A stretch of DNA of 64,000 nt, from the NCBI RefSeq assembly GCF_900109285.1, contig NZ_FNZQ01000002.1:1-64000 (forward strand), read 5' to 3'. The notes below the pieces were generated by a model. That model made no database searches and was not told where the DNA came from. It worked only from the letters and a program-made list of their open reading frames with translations. The number at the start of each line of letters is the position of its first letter. Position 1 is the first letter of the stretch. The DNA comes from Jannaschia helgolandensis. Lineage in GTDB: Bacteria > Pseudomonadota > Alphaproteobacteria > Rhodobacterales > Rhodobacteraceae. Positions 42,746-54,099 of the stretch are shown here, piece after piece. A program made the position numbers and the translations under genes.

Positions 42746-43846
42746 ATGGCGAACCTGAAGCTGACCGATGTGGCCAAGACCTACGGCGGCAAAGTCGAAG
42801 TCCTGAAAAACATCGATCTGGACATCAAGACGGGTGAGCTGATCGTCTTCGTCGGCCCGTCAGGTTGTGGCAAGTCGACCCTTCTGCGGATGATCGCGGG
42901 GCTGGAAAAGATTTCGGGCGGCACGCTGGAAATCGACGGGCAGATCGTCAACGACATCCCGCCATCGCAGCGTGGCATCGCCATGGTGTTCCAGTCCTAC
43001 GCGCTCTACCCGCACATGACGGTGCGCGACAACATGGCCTTCGCCCTCGGGATCGCCAAGATGCCGAAGGACGAGATCAGGGCCGCGGTCGACGCCGCCG
43101 CCAGCAAGCTGCAACTGACGGAATACCTCGACCGCCTGCCCAAGGAGCTGTCGGGTGGTCAACGCCAGCGCGTCGCCATCGGGCGCGCCGTCGTGCGCAG
43201 CCCCAAGGTCTACCTGTTCGACGAGCCGCTCTCGAACCTCGACGCCGCGCTGCGCGTCGCCACCCGCATCGAGATCGCCCAGCTCAAGGAACAGATGCCC
43301 GACTCCACGATGGTCTACGTCACCCACGATCAGGTCGAGGCGATGACGCTGGCCACCCGCATCGTCGTGCTGGCCAACAAGGGCATCGCGCAGGTCGGCA
43401 CCCCGCTTGATCTGTACGAGCGTCCCAATTCCGAATTCGTCGCGCAGTTCATCGGCTCGCCAGCGATGAACCTTGTCGCCGGTGAAATCGTCGGCACCGG
43501 GCCGGTCACGACGCTCAAGGTGCATGAAGGCGGCGGGACGATTACCTCGAACGTGCCGTCCGAGGCCGAGGACATGGGCGCGCAGGTCAATGTCGGCTTC
43601 CGCCCCGAAGACGTCGTGCAGACCGATGGCGACGCCTATGCCTATGAAGGTGAAGTCGAAATCCGCGAGTCGCTGGGCGAGGTCACCCTGATCTATTTCA
43701 AGCGCAGCGCCCCCGAAAACGATGCGGTCATCGCCAAGCTGCCCGGCATCCATACCGGGTTGCGCGGCAAAACCCTGCGCCTGACCGCAGATCCGGCGAA
43801 AGTGCATGTATTTCGAAACGGAGTGTCTCTGCTTTACCGACAATAG
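42746..43846 (+). CDS. aglK: Alpha-glucoside ABC transporter ATPase AglK
   Basis: A 366-residue MalK/UgpC-type ATPase: Walker A GPSGCGKSTL, Q-loop VFQSYALYPHMTV, signature LSGGQRQRVAIGRA, Walker B YLFDEPLSNLDAALR and VYVTHDQVEAMT. A C-terminal TOBE domain occupies ~residues 240-366. It energises AglEFG. Start ATG 42746 behind GGAGGG. Confidence 0.93.
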   Translation: MANLKLTDVAKTYGGKVEVLKNIDLDIKTGELIVFVGPSGCGKSTLLRMIAGLEKISGGTLEIDGQIVNDIPPSQRGIAMVFQSYALYPHMTVRDNMAFALGIAKMPKDEIRAAVDAAASKLQLTEYLDRLPKELSGGQRQRVAIGRAVVRSPKVYLFDEPLSNLDAALRVATRIEIAQLKEQMPDSTMVYVTHDQVEAMTLATRIVVLANKGIAQVGTPLDLYERPNSEFVAQFIGSPAMNLVAGEIVGTGPVTTLKVHEGGGTITSNVPSEAEDMGAQVNVGFRPEDVVQTDGDAYAYEGEVEIRESLGEVTLIYFKRSAPENDAVIAKLPGIHTGLRGKTLRLTADPAKVHVFRNGVSLLYRQ

Positions 43847-43910
43847 GCCCGATTTTGGCCTGATTGCAGAACCAGTATGGCGCGGAGTTTTCCGTCTGCC
43901 CGAGGTTCCG

Positions 43911-44972
43911 ATGGCTGTTCTGCGTTTTATCTATGCCTTGTATCTGCGTCTGACCGGCCTGGGCCTGTTGTTCATGGTGTTCGTTTATTTCGGACTGAAA
44001 ACGAATGCCGGCAACAACCTCGGCGTGACAATTCCTCCGGTTGAACTTTGGGTGCAGGCCACGCTGGCAGGGCTCGGTGTGTTCCTGTTGATCCCTTGGT
44101 GGCTGCCACGAGGCCTCCGCCGTCCGACGCAGGGCCGCGATCTGATCTGGCTCTCGGTGCATGGCATTATCGTTGTCGTCTACCCGCTTCTGTTAGAGCC
44201 GATGCTGGCCGCGATCCTCGCGCTTCCCGATATTCCGCTTACTGCCGCCCAGCAGAAGTCGGCCTCCCCGATGTGGTCACTCTTCATTCCATTCGGTCTG
44301 ATGCTGCTGCTGGTCATGCCGGATATGCGTCGGCAGAAACCGCCGCGCCCCGACCCGAACGACCCAGCCCGTGCCATCCCGGTGGCCGAGCGCAAGCCGG
44401 TCCCGATCGCAGACTTCAACAAGAAGCTTCCTGCCATCGGCGGCGCGATGAAACTCTACGTTGCCGCAGACTGGCTGATCCTGCGCCTTCTGGGGCTGGG
44501 ACTGATGGGCACGGCCTATCTGCTGTGGGACATGATTTCGACGGGTCGCACCTTTCAGGCCGGGCAATTGGCCTTCGGCAACGATCCGACCCGCGCCATG
44601 TATGCCTATGCCGCGGTCGGTGCGATCATTGCCCTGCCGTTTCTGCTGCCGCGCCGCATCGCGGCACCGCGACATGTCGGCTTTGGCCTCGTAAAGGCAG
44701 TAATCCTCGTGGCTGTGGCCTTCGTGCTGATCACACCGCTGAGCGTTGCAATCGAACTGTTCGCGCCCGAAGCCTATCGCCCGACGCTGATCGCGACCGT
44801 GCCCAACCTGTTCAAGGCCATTGCCGGCATCGCCGTCACCTCGGTCCTGCTGATCGCCTTCTTCCGACAGCTCAACACCCTGCCTGCGGTCGACTACAAG
44901 GGCGATCCGAAAGTCTCGCTCAGCCAGCAACAGCTCCATGATCTGCGACTGGCCCGCATGGGTCAGCCCTGA
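43911..44972 (+). CDS. Multi-span membrane protein of unknown function
   Basis: A 353-residue protein with about seven or eight hydrophobic stretches (for example [35 protein letters not shown]-like segment, [36 protein letters not shown]). Cytosolic loops are Pro/Arg-rich ([18 protein letters not shown]). I recognise no family and no catalytic motif. ATG 43911 ([13 protein letters not shown]) is chosen because the upstream 35 codons of the frame lie in the aglK end and have no RBS. It may be read through from the agl operon, but a sugar link is not shown. Its end overlaps the convergent hpt gene by 10 bases. Confidence 0.7.
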   Translation: MAVLRFIYALYLRLTGLGLLFMVFVYFGLKTNAGNNLGVTIPPVELWVQATLAGLGVFLLIPWWLPRGLRRPTQGRDLIWLSVHGIIVVVYPLLLEPMLAAILALPDIPLTAAQQKSASPMWSLFIPFGLMLLLVMPDMRRQKPPRPDPNDPARAIPVAERKPVPIADFNKKLPAIGGAMKLYVAADWLILRLLGLGLMGTAYLLWDMISTGRTFQAGQLAFGNDPTRAMYAYAAVGAIIALPFLLPRRIAAPRHVGFGLVKAVILVAVAFVLITPLSVAIELFAPEAYRPTLIATVPNLFKAIAGIAVTSVLLIAFFRQLNTLPAVDYKGDPKVSLSQQQLHDLRLARMGQP

Positions 44973-45514
44973 ACCGCATCCCCGGTCATCCGCACCGCTC
45001 CGATATAGGGCAGGTTGCGGTTCCGCTGGGCATAATCGATGCCATACCCCACGACGAAGGCATCGGGAATCTCGAACCCTGTCCACGTCGCGCGAATGTC
45101 CACTTCACGCCGCGTCGGCTTGTCCAGCAGGGCGATTGTCTCCAGCCGGGCCGGATGACGGGACCGCAACATCTCCGTGACCTGGTTCAGCGTGTGGCCG
45201 GTATCGACGATATCCTCGACCACCAGCACGTCGCGCCCGCCGATCTCGCCGCGCAAGTCCTTCAGAATGCGCACCTCGCGGCTGGATTCCATTGCGTTGC
45301 CATAGCTCGACGCCTCCAGGAAATCGACTTCGACCGGCAGGTCCAGCTCCCGCACCAGATCGGCGATGAACACGAATGATCCGCGCAGCAACCCCACCAC
45401 GATCAGTTTGTCGGTCCCCGCAAATCGCATCTCGATCTCGCGCGCCAACTCTTCGATCCGCGCGGCGATGGATTTCGCGCTGATCATCTGGTCGATCACA
45501 TAGCTTTCGGTCAT
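44963..45514 (-). CDS. hpt: Hypoxanthine phosphoribosyltransferase
   Basis: A 183-residue purine-salvage enzyme: [20 protein letters not shown] (pyrophosphate loop), [16 protein letters not shown] (flexible loop), and the PRPP motif [18 protein letters not shown]. The late [20 protein letters not shown] binds the base. ATG 45514. A single-gene unit. Confidence 0.93.
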   Translation of the reverse strand: MTESYVIDQMISAKSIAARIEELAREIEMRFAGTDKLIVVGLLRGSFVFIADLVRELDLPVEVDFLEASSYGNAMESSREVRILKDLRGEIGGRDVLVVEDIVDTGHTLNQVTEMLRSRHPARLETIALLDKPTRREVDIRATWTGFEIPDAFVVGYGIDYAQRNRNLPYIGAVRMTGDAVQG

Positions 45515-45584
45515 GTTGCTCCCCCCGGACCTTCCGGTCTAGACGCGCGTTAACACAAGGATGATCCCCAACCCAAGAGGCACG

Positions 45585-46052
45585 ATGCCCCGCCATTCCG
45601 AGACCCGAGATCTGCCTTATTCCGCCCAGCAGATGTACAATCTGGTGGCAGATGTCGCCCGATACCCCGAATTTCTGCCCTGGACCGCTGCCGCCCGCAT
45701 CCGGTCGCGCGATGGCGGACCCGAAGGCGAAGTGATGCTGGCCGACCTGGTGGTCAGCTTCAAGGTGTTCCGCGAAAGCTTCGGGTCCAGGGTCGTCCTG
45801 TGGCCATCGGAGTATCGGATCGAAACGGAATATCTGGACGGTCCTTTCAAGCGCATGGATTCCGAATGGCGCTTCGAGCCGATTGACGGCGGTTGCCGCG
45901 TGCATTTCTGGATCGATTACGAGTTTCGCAACGTCATCATCGGTCGGGTCGTCGGCGTCGTCTTCAACGAAGCGATGCTGCGGGTAGTCGCGGCCTTCGA
46001 AAAACGCGCGCGGGCGCTTTATGGCTCCGATCCGGGCACACCAACGGCCTGA
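45585..46052 (+). CDS. Coenzyme Q-binding START protein (COQ10/RatA family)
   Basis: A 155-residue START/polyketide-cyclase-like protein: [32 protein letters not shown] and LYGSDPG at the end, as in COQ10-type proteins. It probably binds ubiquinone or lipid and aids respiration; the RatA toxin label used for E. coli relatives is not implied. ATG 45585 ([10 protein letters not shown]) is preferred to 45561. The 3' end overlaps convergent pncC by 34 bases. Confidence 0.87.
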   Translation: MPRHSETRDLPYSAQQMYNLVADVARYPEFLPWTAAARIRSRDGGPEGEVMLADLVVSFKVFRESFGSRVVLWPSEYRIETEYLDGPFKRMDSEWRFEPIDGGCRVHFWIDYEFRNVIIGRVVGVVFNEAMLRVVAAFEKRARALYGSDPGTPTA

Positions 46053-46504
46053 CCCAACAGCATCAACGCGTGATCCCGCGCCGCCAGGCGCACGGCATCC
46101 CGGCCCAGGGCGCCGAATTCCACCGTCTCCGTCCGTGTCTCGTCCGCCGTAGCTATTCCGAAACACACACGCCCCTCTGGCTTGAACTCCGATCCGCCGG
46201 GGCCCGCGATCCCGGTGATCGACACCGCGATATCCGCACCCGAGCGAGCGAGCGCACCCTGCGCCATTTCGCGCGCGACCTCCTCGGACACGGCGCCATG
46301 TGTGACCAGCGTCATCTGCGATACGCCCAGCATCGACCGCTTGGCCGGGTTGGAATATGTGACCGCCCCCCAAAGAAACATCTCCGACGATCCGGGCAAA
46401 TCCGTCAGCGCGGCGGCGATCATCCCGCCGGTGCAGCTTTCGGCAGTCGCAATTGTCAGACATTTGACCCGTGCCGCCGCCAGCAGGTCCGCGACCCCAC
46501 TCAC
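46019..46504 (-). CDS. pncC: Nicotinamide-nucleotide amidohydrolase (CinA C-terminal type)
   Basis: A 161-residue stand-alone CinA C-terminal domain: [20 protein letters not shown] (active-site Ser region), [15 protein letters not shown], and [19 protein letters not shown]. It deamidates NMN to NaMN in the pyridine-nucleotide cycle. The GTG start at 46504 overlaps the pgpA stop (GTGA). Confidence 0.9.
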   Translation of the reverse strand: MSGVADLLAAARVKCLTIATAESCTGGMIAAALTDLPGSSEMFLWGAVTYSNPAKRSMLGVSQMTLVTHGAVSEEVAREMAQGALARSGADIAVSITGIAGPGGSEFKPEGRVCFGIATADETRTETVEFGALGRDAVRLAARDHALMLLGQAVGVPGSEP

Positions 46505-47007
46505 AGATGCGCCAATGCAGCCAGCGCCACGACGCAAATGGCTGCCATTCCTCCGGCGATCGCATCGTCCAGCATCACACCCCAGGCATCCGTGCGCCGA
46601 TCCATCCAGCCGACGGGACCGGGCTTCCAGATATCGAACAGCCGAAACAGCAGCAGTGCCGCAATCCATCCGGGCCAGAGACGTTCGACCGCAACCCCCG
46701 CATTCGCCGCGCCCCAGACCAGCGGCAGCAATGCGATCCATTGGCCCAGCACCTCGTCAATCACGATTTCCGATGGGTCATGGTCAGCCTGTCCGCGCGT
46801 TGCCGCAGCCGTCGCCCAATAGCCCAGCGGCAGGATCAATGCGGTCAGGACGGTGAACACCAGCGGCCCGCCCTGCATCGCCAGCCAGCCCAGCGGCAGG
46901 GCAGCCAGCGAGCCCCATGTGCCCGGGGCAGGGCGCAACAGACCGACGTATCCGACCGTCGCGACGGCCCTGGCGATCCTTTGATCACGCCCCACGTCGC
47001 CGCTCAT
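46501..47007 (-). CDS. pgpA: Phosphatidylglycerophosphatase A
   Basis: A 168-residue membrane phosphatase: [37 protein letters not shown] (catalytic acidic patch) and [17 protein letters not shown] (metal-binding Asp). It makes phosphatidylglycerol. The start overlaps the ispDF stop by 4 bases. Confidence 0.92.
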   Translation of the reverse strand: MSGDVGRDQRIARAVATVGYVGLLRPAPGTWGSLAALPLGWLAMQGGPLVFTVLTALILPLGYWATAAATRGQADHDPSEIVIDEVLGQWIALLPLVWGAANAGVAVERLWPGWIAALLLFRLFDIWKPGPVGWMDRRTDAWGVMLDDAIAGGMAAICVVALAALAHL

Positions 47008-48134
47008 GATTTCACCAGGGTTACAGTCGCCATGCAGGCGATCCCCTCGCCGCGCCCGGCAAACCCCAACCGCTCTGTCGTCGTGGCCTTGACCGAAACC
47101 CGGTCAAGTTCCAGTCCCATGATATCGCACAGTCTTTCGCGCATTGCCGTCGCGTGCGGCCCGATCTTGGGAACTTCGCAGATCAGCGTGGCATCGACAT
47201 TTCCGATCCGATACCCCTGAGCGCGGGCCAGACCTGCCGCATGGGTCAGGAACACGGCGCTGTTCGTGCCCTTCCACTGCGGGTCCGAAGGCGGAAAATG
47301 CTTCCCGATATCGCCCATCGCCAGCGCCCCATAGATCGCGTCGCTGATCGTGTGCAGACCGACATCGGCGTCCGAATGGCCCTGCAGCCCACGCTCGTGC
47401 GGCACCCGCACACCGCACAGCGTCACGTGATCGCCCGGTCCGAACCGATGCACATCGAACCCGTTTCCGACCCTGATATCCATGTCCGTTCCGTGTCCCA
47501 TAAGCCGCTTTGCCCGCGCGTAATCGCCCGGTGTGGTGATCTTGATGTTGTCCTCATCGCCCGCGACGATCGTGACGTCCAGCCCGGCGGCAAGCGCCAC
47601 TTCCACATCGTCCGCAGCATCGCCATCGAAGGCATCATGCGCCGCACGCAAAGCTGCCGTATCGAACCCCTGCGGTGTCTGTGCGCGGTGCAACCCGGTG
47701 CGGTCCTGCACTGCCGCGACCCGGTCGTCCCCCAGCCACAGCGCATCCGTAACCGGCACCGCCGGAGCCGCCCCCGGCGCGTCGTTCAGGGCCGTCAGCA
47801 CCCGACCGATCAACGCGGCCGACACCAGAGGCCGCGCCCCGTCATGGATCAACACACGACCCGTCTTCACCGCCGCAAGCCCCGCCCGGACCGAAGCGCC
47901 GCGTGTCGCACCGCCGTCAATCAACGTCGTGCCGGGCAGTATTGCGGCGACCCGCGCCCGATCTTCGGGCCGGATCACAACAATCACCTCGTCCACCAGC
48001 CCGCGGAAGGGCAGCACCGCCCGGGCCAGCACCGAAATACCGTCCAAATCGCCGAATTGCTTGGGGATATCGCCGCCGACCCGTGTGCCGGATCCAGCGG
48101 CGACAATCAGGGCGGTGGCGTCGGAGAAAGGCAT
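47004..48134 (-). CDS. ispDF: Bifunctional IspD/IspF isoprenoid synthesis enzyme
   Basis: A 376-residue fusion. Residues 1-~215 are IspD ([39 protein letters not shown]), making CDP-methylerythritol. Residues ~218-376 are IspF ([52 protein letters not shown]), making the cyclodiphosphate. Fused IspDF is usual in alphaproteobacteria. ATG 48134 is preferred over 48251. First gene of ispDF-pgpA-pncC. Confidence 0.94.
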   Translation of the reverse strand: MPFSDATALIVAAGSGTRVGGDIPKQFGDLDGISVLARAVLPFRGLVDEVIVVIRPEDRARVAAILPGTTLIDGGATRGASVRAGLAAVKTGRVLIHDGARPLVSAALIGRVLTALNDAPGAAPAVPVTDALWLGDDRVAAVQDRTGLHRAQTPQGFDTAALRAAHDAFDGDAADDVEVALAAGLDVTIVAGDEDNIKITTPGDYARAKRLMGHGTDMDIRVGNGFDVHRFGPGDHVTLCGVRVPHERGLQGHSDADVGLHTISDAIYGALAMGDIGKHFPPSDPQWKGTNSAVFLTHAAGLARAQGYRIGNVDATLICEVPKIGPHATAMRERLCDIMGLELDRVSVKATTTERLGFAGRGEGIACMATVTLVKS

Positions 48135-48339
48135 GGGAATTCCGTTCAGTCGGTCGCGCCTTCCTATCCTTCGCCAGACAGACTCGGCAAGAAGATGGCG
48201 ATCTGACAGGCATTCCTGTAACGTGTTGCCTAATTTTTGTGCATAGGGCATCGGTTCATCCGCAAGATGCAGGTCAGCCCTGCCAATAGGGACGTCCGTT
48301 TCGTAGCACTTCCCCTGGAACCGCCCGGAAAATCAGCAC

Positions 48340-49344
48340 GTGCCTGAAAATACTGCAATCCCACTCGACCCCCGGCTGGCCGCTCTGGGCCTGACCTCGC
48401 CTGTCGCCTTGGCACCGATGGCCGGAATCACGGATTTGCCGACACGGCAGGTGGTCCAGAGCTTCGGGGCGGGTCTCGTCGTCTCGGAAATGGTCGCCAG
48501 CCGAGAGATGGTCGAGGCCAAGCCTTCGGTCCGTGACCGCGCCGAACTGGGCGCCGATGTCACCGGCACGGCGGTCCAGATCGCCGGCCGCGACGGCTAT
48601 TGGATGGGCGAGGCGGCAAAGCTGCTGGCCGGGCAGGGCGCACGGATCATCGACATCAACATGGGATGCCCCGCCAAAAAGGTCACGGGCGGCCTGTCCG
48701 GATCGGCCCTGCTGCGCGATCATGACCACGCCCTGCGCCTGATCGAGGCAGTGGTCGGTGCCGTCGACCTGCCAGTCACGCTGAAGACCCGGCTGGGGTG
48801 GGACGACCACAGCCGCGATACCGCGGATCTGGCCCGCCGGGCCGAAGCGGCGGGCATCCGGATGCTGACAATTCACGGGCGCACACGGTGCCAGTTCTAC
48901 AAGGGTGCCGCCGATTGGGGGGCCATCGCACCCATCGTGCGGGCCGTGGATATTCCGGTGCTGGCCAATGGCGACATCACCGACGCCGCCGCCGCCCGTT
49001 GCGCCATCGCGCAGTCCGGCGCGGCGGGCGTTATGGTCGGACGCGGCGCTCAGGGGCGGCCATGGGCACTGGCGCAGATCGCGCAGGCCCTGGGTCACGG
49101 GGCTGCACCGGATGTCCCGACCGGCTCCGGTCTGGTGCATCTCGTCACCGAGCATTACGCCGCGCTGATCGACTTCTACGGTGCCATTCTGGGCGGTCGC
49201 GTCGCGCGCAAGCATCTGGGCTGGTACATGGACGCGGCCGCGACGCCAGCGGATCTGCGCCGCCGCATCCTGACCGCGAATGCTACAGATGTTCCGGCCC
49301 TGCTGCCTGCCGCGCTGATCCCGGCGACCCGGTGCGCGGCATGA
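48340..49344 (+). CDS. dusB: tRNA-dihydrouridine synthase DusB (NifR3)
   Basis: A 334-residue FMN enzyme: VALAPMAGITDLPTRQVVQS, IDINMGCPAKKVTGGLSGSA (catalytic Cys region), LTIHGRTRCQFYKGAADW and VLANGDI. It is the nifR3 gene that heads ntrBC in this family. GTG start 48340. Its stop overlaps the ntrB start by 4 bases, so nitrogen control is coupled to this tRNA enzyme. Confidence 0.93.
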   Translation: MPENTAIPLDPRLAALGLTSPVALAPMAGITDLPTRQVVQSFGAGLVVSEMVASREMVEAKPSVRDRAELGADVTGTAVQIAGRDGYWMGEAAKLLAGQGARIIDINMGCPAKKVTGGLSGSALLRDHDHALRLIEAVVGAVDLPVTLKTRLGWDDHSRDTADLARRAEAAGIRMLTIHGRTRCQFYKGAADWGAIAPIVRAVDIPVLANGDITDAAAARCAIAQSGAAGVMVGRGAQGRPWALAQIAQALGHGAAPDVPTGSGLVHLVTEHYAALIDFYGAILGGRVARKHLGWYMDAAATPADLRRRILTANATDVPALLPAALIPATRCAA

Positions 49345-50417
49345 CCGGCAGTCCCATCTGGCAGGCCCTGCCGATCCCGGCGCTTGTTCTGGACGCCGAC
49401 GATCGGATCGACGCCGTCAACGGCCCGGCCGAGGGCTTCCTGAACCGGTCGGCCAAGCATCTGGCGGGCGCGGCCCTGCCGTCGCTGATGGACCTGGAAG
49501 ACGGGCTGGCTGCCGCCACGACGCGGGTGCGCCGGACCTTCGCCCCGCTGACTCTGCACGATGCGACGGTGCGGCTGGGCCCGTCGCTTGCCGTGCGCTG
49601 CGACCTGCATCTGGCCCCGCTGGACAACGGTATTCTGATCCTGATCTCGCCTCAGGATATTGCCGGGCGGCTGGACCGGGCGCGCGATTCCCGCTCGGCG
49701 GCGCGCAGTGCCATTGGCATGGCCGAAATGCTGGCCCATGAAATCAAGAACCCGCTGGCCGGGATTACCGGCGCGGCTCAGCTTTTGGGGATGAACCTTA
49801 CCGGAGAAGACGTTGAATTAACAGATCTTATAGTCGAGGAAAGCCGCCGCATCGTGAAACTCCTGGAACAGGTGGAGCAGTTCGGGAACCTGCGCCCGCC
49901 GCAATGCCGGGCCGTGAATATCCACGACATCCTCGACCGCGCGCGCCGCTCCGCCATGGTCGGATTTGCCGCCCACATGAACATTATCGAAGCCTACGAC
50001 CCCTCGTTGCCATCGACTTGGGCGGACCCCGATCAATTGCAGCAAGTGTTTCTGAATCTTCTGAAGAACGCTGCTCAAGTGGCTGAACATGATGGTGAAA
50101 TTACTATCAGAACCTTCTATGAACTGTCATTGCGTGTGCGTCGGCCGGATGGAAGCGGCGGATCGGTGCCGCTCCAGATCGAGATCATCGACAATGGTCC
50201 AGGCATCCCGCCGGAGCTGACCGGCAACCTGTTCGAACCTTTCGTATCCGGCCGCGAGAACGGCACCGGACTGGGCCTCGCGCTGGTCTCCAAGATCGTT
50301 CATGATCATGACGGCTGGATTTCGGTCGACAGTGTGCCAGGGCGGACGGTGTTTCGCCTGTCTCTGCCCTTGGCTCCAAAAGACATGAAGACCGACCTGC
50401 AAAGCACTGAGGAGTAA
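49341..50417 (+). CDS. ntrB: Nitrogen sensor kinase NtrB
   Basis: A 358-residue cytosolic kinase. A PAS-like domain spans ~1-115. The H-box is [20 protein letters not shown]. The ATPase has N-box [14 protein letters not shown]1 IDNGPGIPP and G2 [14 protein letters not shown]. It phosphorylates NtrC under nitrogen limitation through PII control. ATG 49341 is coupled to dusB, and ntrC starts 5 bases after its stop. Confidence 0.93.
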   Translation: MTGSPIWQALPIPALVLDADDRIDAVNGPAEGFLNRSAKHLAGAALPSLMDLEDGLAAATTRVRRTFAPLTLHDATVRLGPSLAVRCDLHLAPLDNGILILISPQDIAGRLDRARDSRSAARSAIGMAEMLAHEIKNPLAGITGAAQLLGMNLTGEDVELTDLIVEESRRIVKLLEQVEQFGNLRPPQCRAVNIHDILDRARRSAMVGFAAHMNIIEAYDPSLPSTWADPDQLQQVFLNLLKNAAQVAEHDGEITIRTFYELSLRVRRPDGSGGSVPLQIEIIDNGPGIPPELTGNLFEPFVSGRENGTGLGLALVSKIVHDHDGWISVDSVPGRTVFRLSLPLAPKDMKTDLQSTEE

Positions 50418-50422
50418 CAAGA

Positions 50423-51787
50423 ATGGACGGAACAATTCTGGTCGCCGACGACGACCGTACGATCCGCACCGTCCTGACGCAGGCACTGACCCGTGCCGGA
50501 TGCAAGGTGCATGCCACGTCATCGCTGATGACGCTTCTTCGCTGGGTCGAGGAGGGCAAAGGCGATCTGGTTATTTCGGATGTTGTCATGCCGGATGGCA
50601 ACGGTCTGGAAATGCTGCCAAAAATCAGTGCCGAACGACCCGGCCTGCCGGTGATCGTGATTTCGGCCCAGAACACGATCATGACCGCGATCCAGGCGAC
50701 CGAGGCCGAGGCCTACGACTATCTGCCCAAGCCCTTCGATCTGCCCGACCTGATGAAACGCGCCGCCCGCGCCCTGGAACAGAAGCGTACCACCAGTCCC
50801 GCGACGGCCGAGCCGGAAAAGACCGACGACCTGCCGCTGGTTGGTCGCACGCCGCGGATGCAGGCGCTATATCGGATGGTCGCGCGGGTGATGAACAACG
50901 ACCTTCCGGTTTTGATTACGGGTGAATCGGGAACTGGCAAATCTTTGATTTCCCATGCAATCCATGACTTCAGCGATCGCCGGACTCTGCCTTTCGTGAT
51001 TGCGACCGGAGCGGATCTGGTCAGTTTCGATGGACCCTCGGACCTGTTGGCCAAGGCGCGTGGCGGCTCGATCCTGTTTGACGAAGTGGGCGATCTGGAA
51101 CCTGAAATTCAGGCTCGCGTCGTGCGCCTGATCGACAGTCTTCCCAGCGACGGCCCCCGCATCATGGCGACCGCGCAACGCGATCTGACGCCCCGGCTGG
51201 ACGTCGACGGGCCGGGTGGTTTCCGATCCGATCTCTATTATCGGTTGGCCGGGGCTCAGCTTGACGTGCCGGCCCTGCGTGAACGGGTCGACGATATTCC
51301 GCTTCTGGCGGCACATTTCCTGAGCCGTGCAGAACGCGACGGCGCCACCCTGCGCCGTTTCTCCGACGACGCCATGGCGCAGATTCGCGCGCATCCCTGG
51401 CCCGGCAATGTGCGGCAACTGGAGAATACGACACGCCGTCTGGTCGTGATGTCGCCCGCCGAGGAGATCACCCGCTCCGAGGTGGAACAGGTTCTGGGTA
51501 CCTTCGCCGCCGGGCCGCGCGTCATTGCCGCGACCGACAAACTGAGCGAGGCGGTGGAAAAGCATCTCCGCCGTCACTTCGATCTGCAGGGCGGACAGCT
51601 TCCGGCCCCTGGCCTGTATCAGCGCATTCTGCGCGATGTCGAAGCCCCGCTGATCGAGATCGCGCTGGATGCGACCGGCGGTAATCAGGCGAAATGCGCC
51701 GATCTTCTGGGCATAAACCGCAATACGCTGCGCAAGAAGATCACCGATCTCGATATCCTCGTGACACGGCGGCGCAAATTGATGTAA
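50423..51787 (+). CDS. ntrC: Nitrogen response regulator NtrC without GAFTGA loop
   Basis: A 454-residue regulator: receiver ([26 protein letters not shown]), AAA+ domain with Walker A GESGTGKS and Walker B-like [12 protein letters not shown], and a Fis-type helix-turn-helix C-terminus ([20 protein letters not shown]). Between Walker A and Walker B, where sigma54 activators have a GAFTGA loop, the sequence reads [14 protein letters not shown] and is about 25 residues shorter. The Rhodobacter capsulatus NtrC lacks the same loop and activates sigma70 promoters. Confidence 0.92.
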   Translation: MDGTILVADDDRTIRTVLTQALTRAGCKVHATSSLMTLLRWVEEGKGDLVISDVVMPDGNGLEMLPKISAERPGLPVIVISAQNTIMTAIQATEAEAYDYLPKPFDLPDLMKRAARALEQKRTTSPATAEPEKTDDLPLVGRTPRMQALYRMVARVMNNDLPVLITGESGTGKSLISHAIHDFSDRRTLPFVIATGADLVSFDGPSDLLAKARGGSILFDEVGDLEPEIQARVVRLIDSLPSDGPRIMATAQRDLTPRLDVDGPGGFRSDLYYRLAGAQLDVPALRERVDDIPLLAAHFLSRAERDGATLRRFSDDAMAQIRAHPWPGNVRQLENTTRRLVVMSPAEEITRSEVEQVLGTFAAGPRVIAATDKLSEAVEKHLRRHFDLQGGQLPAPGLYQRILRDVEAPLIEIALDATGGNQAKCADLLGINRNTLRKKITDLDILVTRRRKLM

Positions 51788-51861
51788 AACCGCCACAGGC
51801 GTTGCAGATCGGGAACAACCCGGCAGGCAGTCGCGCGGTAAGACATTGAAATGAGGCTATT

Positions 51862-54096
51862 TTGCGGGCTTCTGCCAGCCACGTGAGCCCTGTGCCCCGC
51901 GCCATACTCTGGAGCGGTCGTCGGCAGGCACAGGCGATTCTGACGGTCTCCCTCGTGGTGATGGGGCCGGTTCTTGTCGTCCTGACGTTTCTGTCACTGG
52001 GTTTGCGGGGGCCTGATACGGGTGACCTGTCGTGGCTCCGCGCTGTCCTGCTGGCCGATCTGGTTTATATCCTGGCTGTCGCGGCACTGGTGGTCCGCCG
52101 TGTCACCCGGATGATCGCCGCCCGGCGCAACCGTTCTGCCGGGTCTCAGTTGCACCTGCGGCTGACCGGGGTGTTCACTGGCATCGCCCTGATCCCGACC
52201 ATCCTGACCGCGGTTTTCGCCACGGTCACGATCAATATCGGTCTGGAAGGGTGGTTTTCCGACCGTGTCCGCAACGCGCTTGGCAATTCGGTTGAGGCCG
52301 CGCAGGCCTATGCGCAGGAACACCGCGATGGCCTGACCGAGGATGCACGCGCGTTGGCGGGGTATCTGAACGTCGCCAAGCGATCGCTGTTCTTCATGGC
52401 AGACGGCGATCTGCGACAGGTTCTTGCACAGGGACAGGAGCTGGTGCAGCGCGGCCTGGCCGAAGCCTTCGTCGTCGATGGTGCCGGCGAAATCCGCGCA
52501 CGGGGCGACCGTTCCTATCTGTTCGACTTCGTACCGATCGACCCGCTGCGGTTGCAACAGGCTGCCGAAGGCTCTGTCATTCTGATGGAGGACAAGGATG
52601 TCAATGAGTTCCGCGCCCTTCTTAAACTGACAGCCTTCAATGATCGCTATCTTTACGTGTCGCGCACCGTCGACGGGGACATCCTGCAACTGCTGGATGA
52701 AACCCGCGAGACAGCCAAGCTCTATCAGCAGCTCGAACAGGATCGCGGTCGGCTGCTGTTCGAATTCGGGCTGCTCTATCTGGGCTTTGCGCTGATCCTG
52801 ATCCTGGCGGCGACCTGGGCCGGAATGTGGTTCGCCGAACGCCTGTCGCGCCCGGTCGGGCGGCTGGCCGGCGCGGCACAGCGAGTCGGGCAGGGCGACC
52901 TCTCCGTTCGCGTCAAGGAGGAGGCGGGGGACGATGAAATCGCCATGCTGGGCCGTATCTTCAATCAGATGACCCGGCAACTGAAAGGGCAACGCGACGC
53001 GCTGGTCGAGACCAACATGCAGACCGAACGCCGCCGTCGCCTGTTCGACAGCGTGCTGGGATCAGTGACTGCGGGTGTCATCGGCTTGGACCCGGATGGC
53101 AAGATCGACTTCATGAACCGCTCGGCCCAGCGTTTGCTCGGCATCGACGGCGAACGCTATGGGGTGCTGCTGGATCAGGTCGTACCGGAATTCACACCGC
53201 TGTTCGAACGGCTGCGCGACGCCCGGTCCGAAACCATGCAGGAAGAGATCCGGCTGGCTCGGGGCGGACGGCTGGAGAACCTGCTGGTCCGGATCGCAAC
53301 CCGCCCCGGTGCCGACGGTGCGGCCGAAGGTTACGTGGTGGCCTTCGACGACGTGACCGAACTGGTCTCGGCGCAGCGCATGGCGGCCTGGGGCGACGTG
53401 GCACGGCGCATCGCGCATGAGATCAAGAACCCGCTTACGCCGATCCAGTTGTCCGCCGAACGCCTCAAACGGCGCTTCACCCGCGAACTGGAGCCGGAAA
53501 GCGCCGAGAAACTGGGTGAGCTGACAGATGTGATCGTGCGCCAGACCAATGACTTGCGACGCATCGTTGACGAATTCAGTAAATTTGCACGCATGCCCGA
53601 ACCCGAGCGCCGTCGCGGCGATCTGGCCGGGCTTCTGCGGGAGACCGTGATGTTGCAACGCGCCGCGCTGGACCCGGTGGAGATCGTCGAGGATATCCCC
53701 GCAGGCAAGCTGCAGGCGGAATTCGATCAGACGATGATGGGACAAGCCTTTACCAATCTCATCAAGAACGCGGGCGAGGCGATCGAGACGCGCGTGGAAA
53801 AGACGGGCGATGATTTCGACAAGCGGGTGGGTGTTTCACTGATCAACGACCCAAATGGCAGCCATTTGGAAATTCGCATCAGCGACAATGGCATAGGTCT
53901 TCCGGAAGACCGCGCGAAACTGTTCGAACCCTATGTGACGACGCGCGACAAGGGCACCGGGCTTGGCCTTCCGATCGTCAAGAAGATCATCGAGGAACAC
54001 GGCGGCACGCTGGAACTGGCGGATGCCGCTCCGGATGCCACAGGTCATACAGGGGCGGAGGCCGTCATAAGGCTTCCCCGCATTGAGGAGAGTTAA
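51862..54096 (+). CDS. ntrY: Membrane sensor kinase NtrY
   Basis: A 744-residue kinase. Three or so N-terminal spans (~25-50, 60-80, 100-125), a periplasmic stretch, another span (LLYLGFALILILAATWAG), HAMP (RLSRPVGRLAGAAQRVGQGD), PAS (~390-490), H-box [20 protein letters not shown] and an ATPase (NLIKNAGEAIE, ISDNGIGLP, KGTGLGLPIVKKI). It partners NtrX in nitrogen/redox and envelope control. The start is uncertain: TTG 51862 is used, GTG 51883 (SPVPRAILWSGR) is equally plausible. Confidence 0.9.
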   Translation: MRASASHVSPVPRAILWSGRRQAQAILTVSLVVMGPVLVVLTFLSLGLRGPDTGDLSWLRAVLLADLVYILAVAALVVRRVTRMIAARRNRSAGSQLHLRLTGVFTGIALIPTILTAVFATVTINIGLEGWFSDRVRNALGNSVEAAQAYAQEHRDGLTEDARALAGYLNVAKRSLFFMADGDLRQVLAQGQELVQRGLAEAFVVDGAGEIRARGDRSYLFDFVPIDPLRLQQAAEGSVILMEDKDVNEFRALLKLTAFNDRYLYVSRTVDGDILQLLDETRETAKLYQQLEQDRGRLLFEFGLLYLGFALILILAATWAGMWFAERLSRPVGRLAGAAQRVGQGDLSVRVKEEAGDDEIAMLGRIFNQMTRQLKGQRDALVETNMQTERRRRLFDSVLGSVTAGVIGLDPDGKIDFMNRSAQRLLGIDGERYGVLLDQVVPEFTPLFERLRDARSETMQEEIRLARGGRLENLLVRIATRPGADGAAEGYVVAFDDVTELVSAQRMAAWGDVARRIAHEIKNPLTPIQLSAERLKRRFTRELEPESAEKLGELTDVIVRQTNDLRRIVDEFSKFARMPEPERRRGDLAGLLRETVMLQRAALDPVEIVEDIPAGKLQAEFDQTMMGQAFTNLIKNAGEAIETRVEKTGDDFDKRVGVSLINDPNGSHLEIRISDNGIGLPEDRAKLFEPYVTTRDKGTGLGLPIVKKIIEEHGGTLELADAAPDATGHTGAEAVIRLPRIEES

Positions 54097-54099
54097 CAC

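Noticed and set aside
46450-46472. TTGTCAGACATTTG in pncC as a fifth copy of the ATGTCWGACAT site
   Set aside because: The left arm is altered and it lies deep in a coding region; noted only as a relative.
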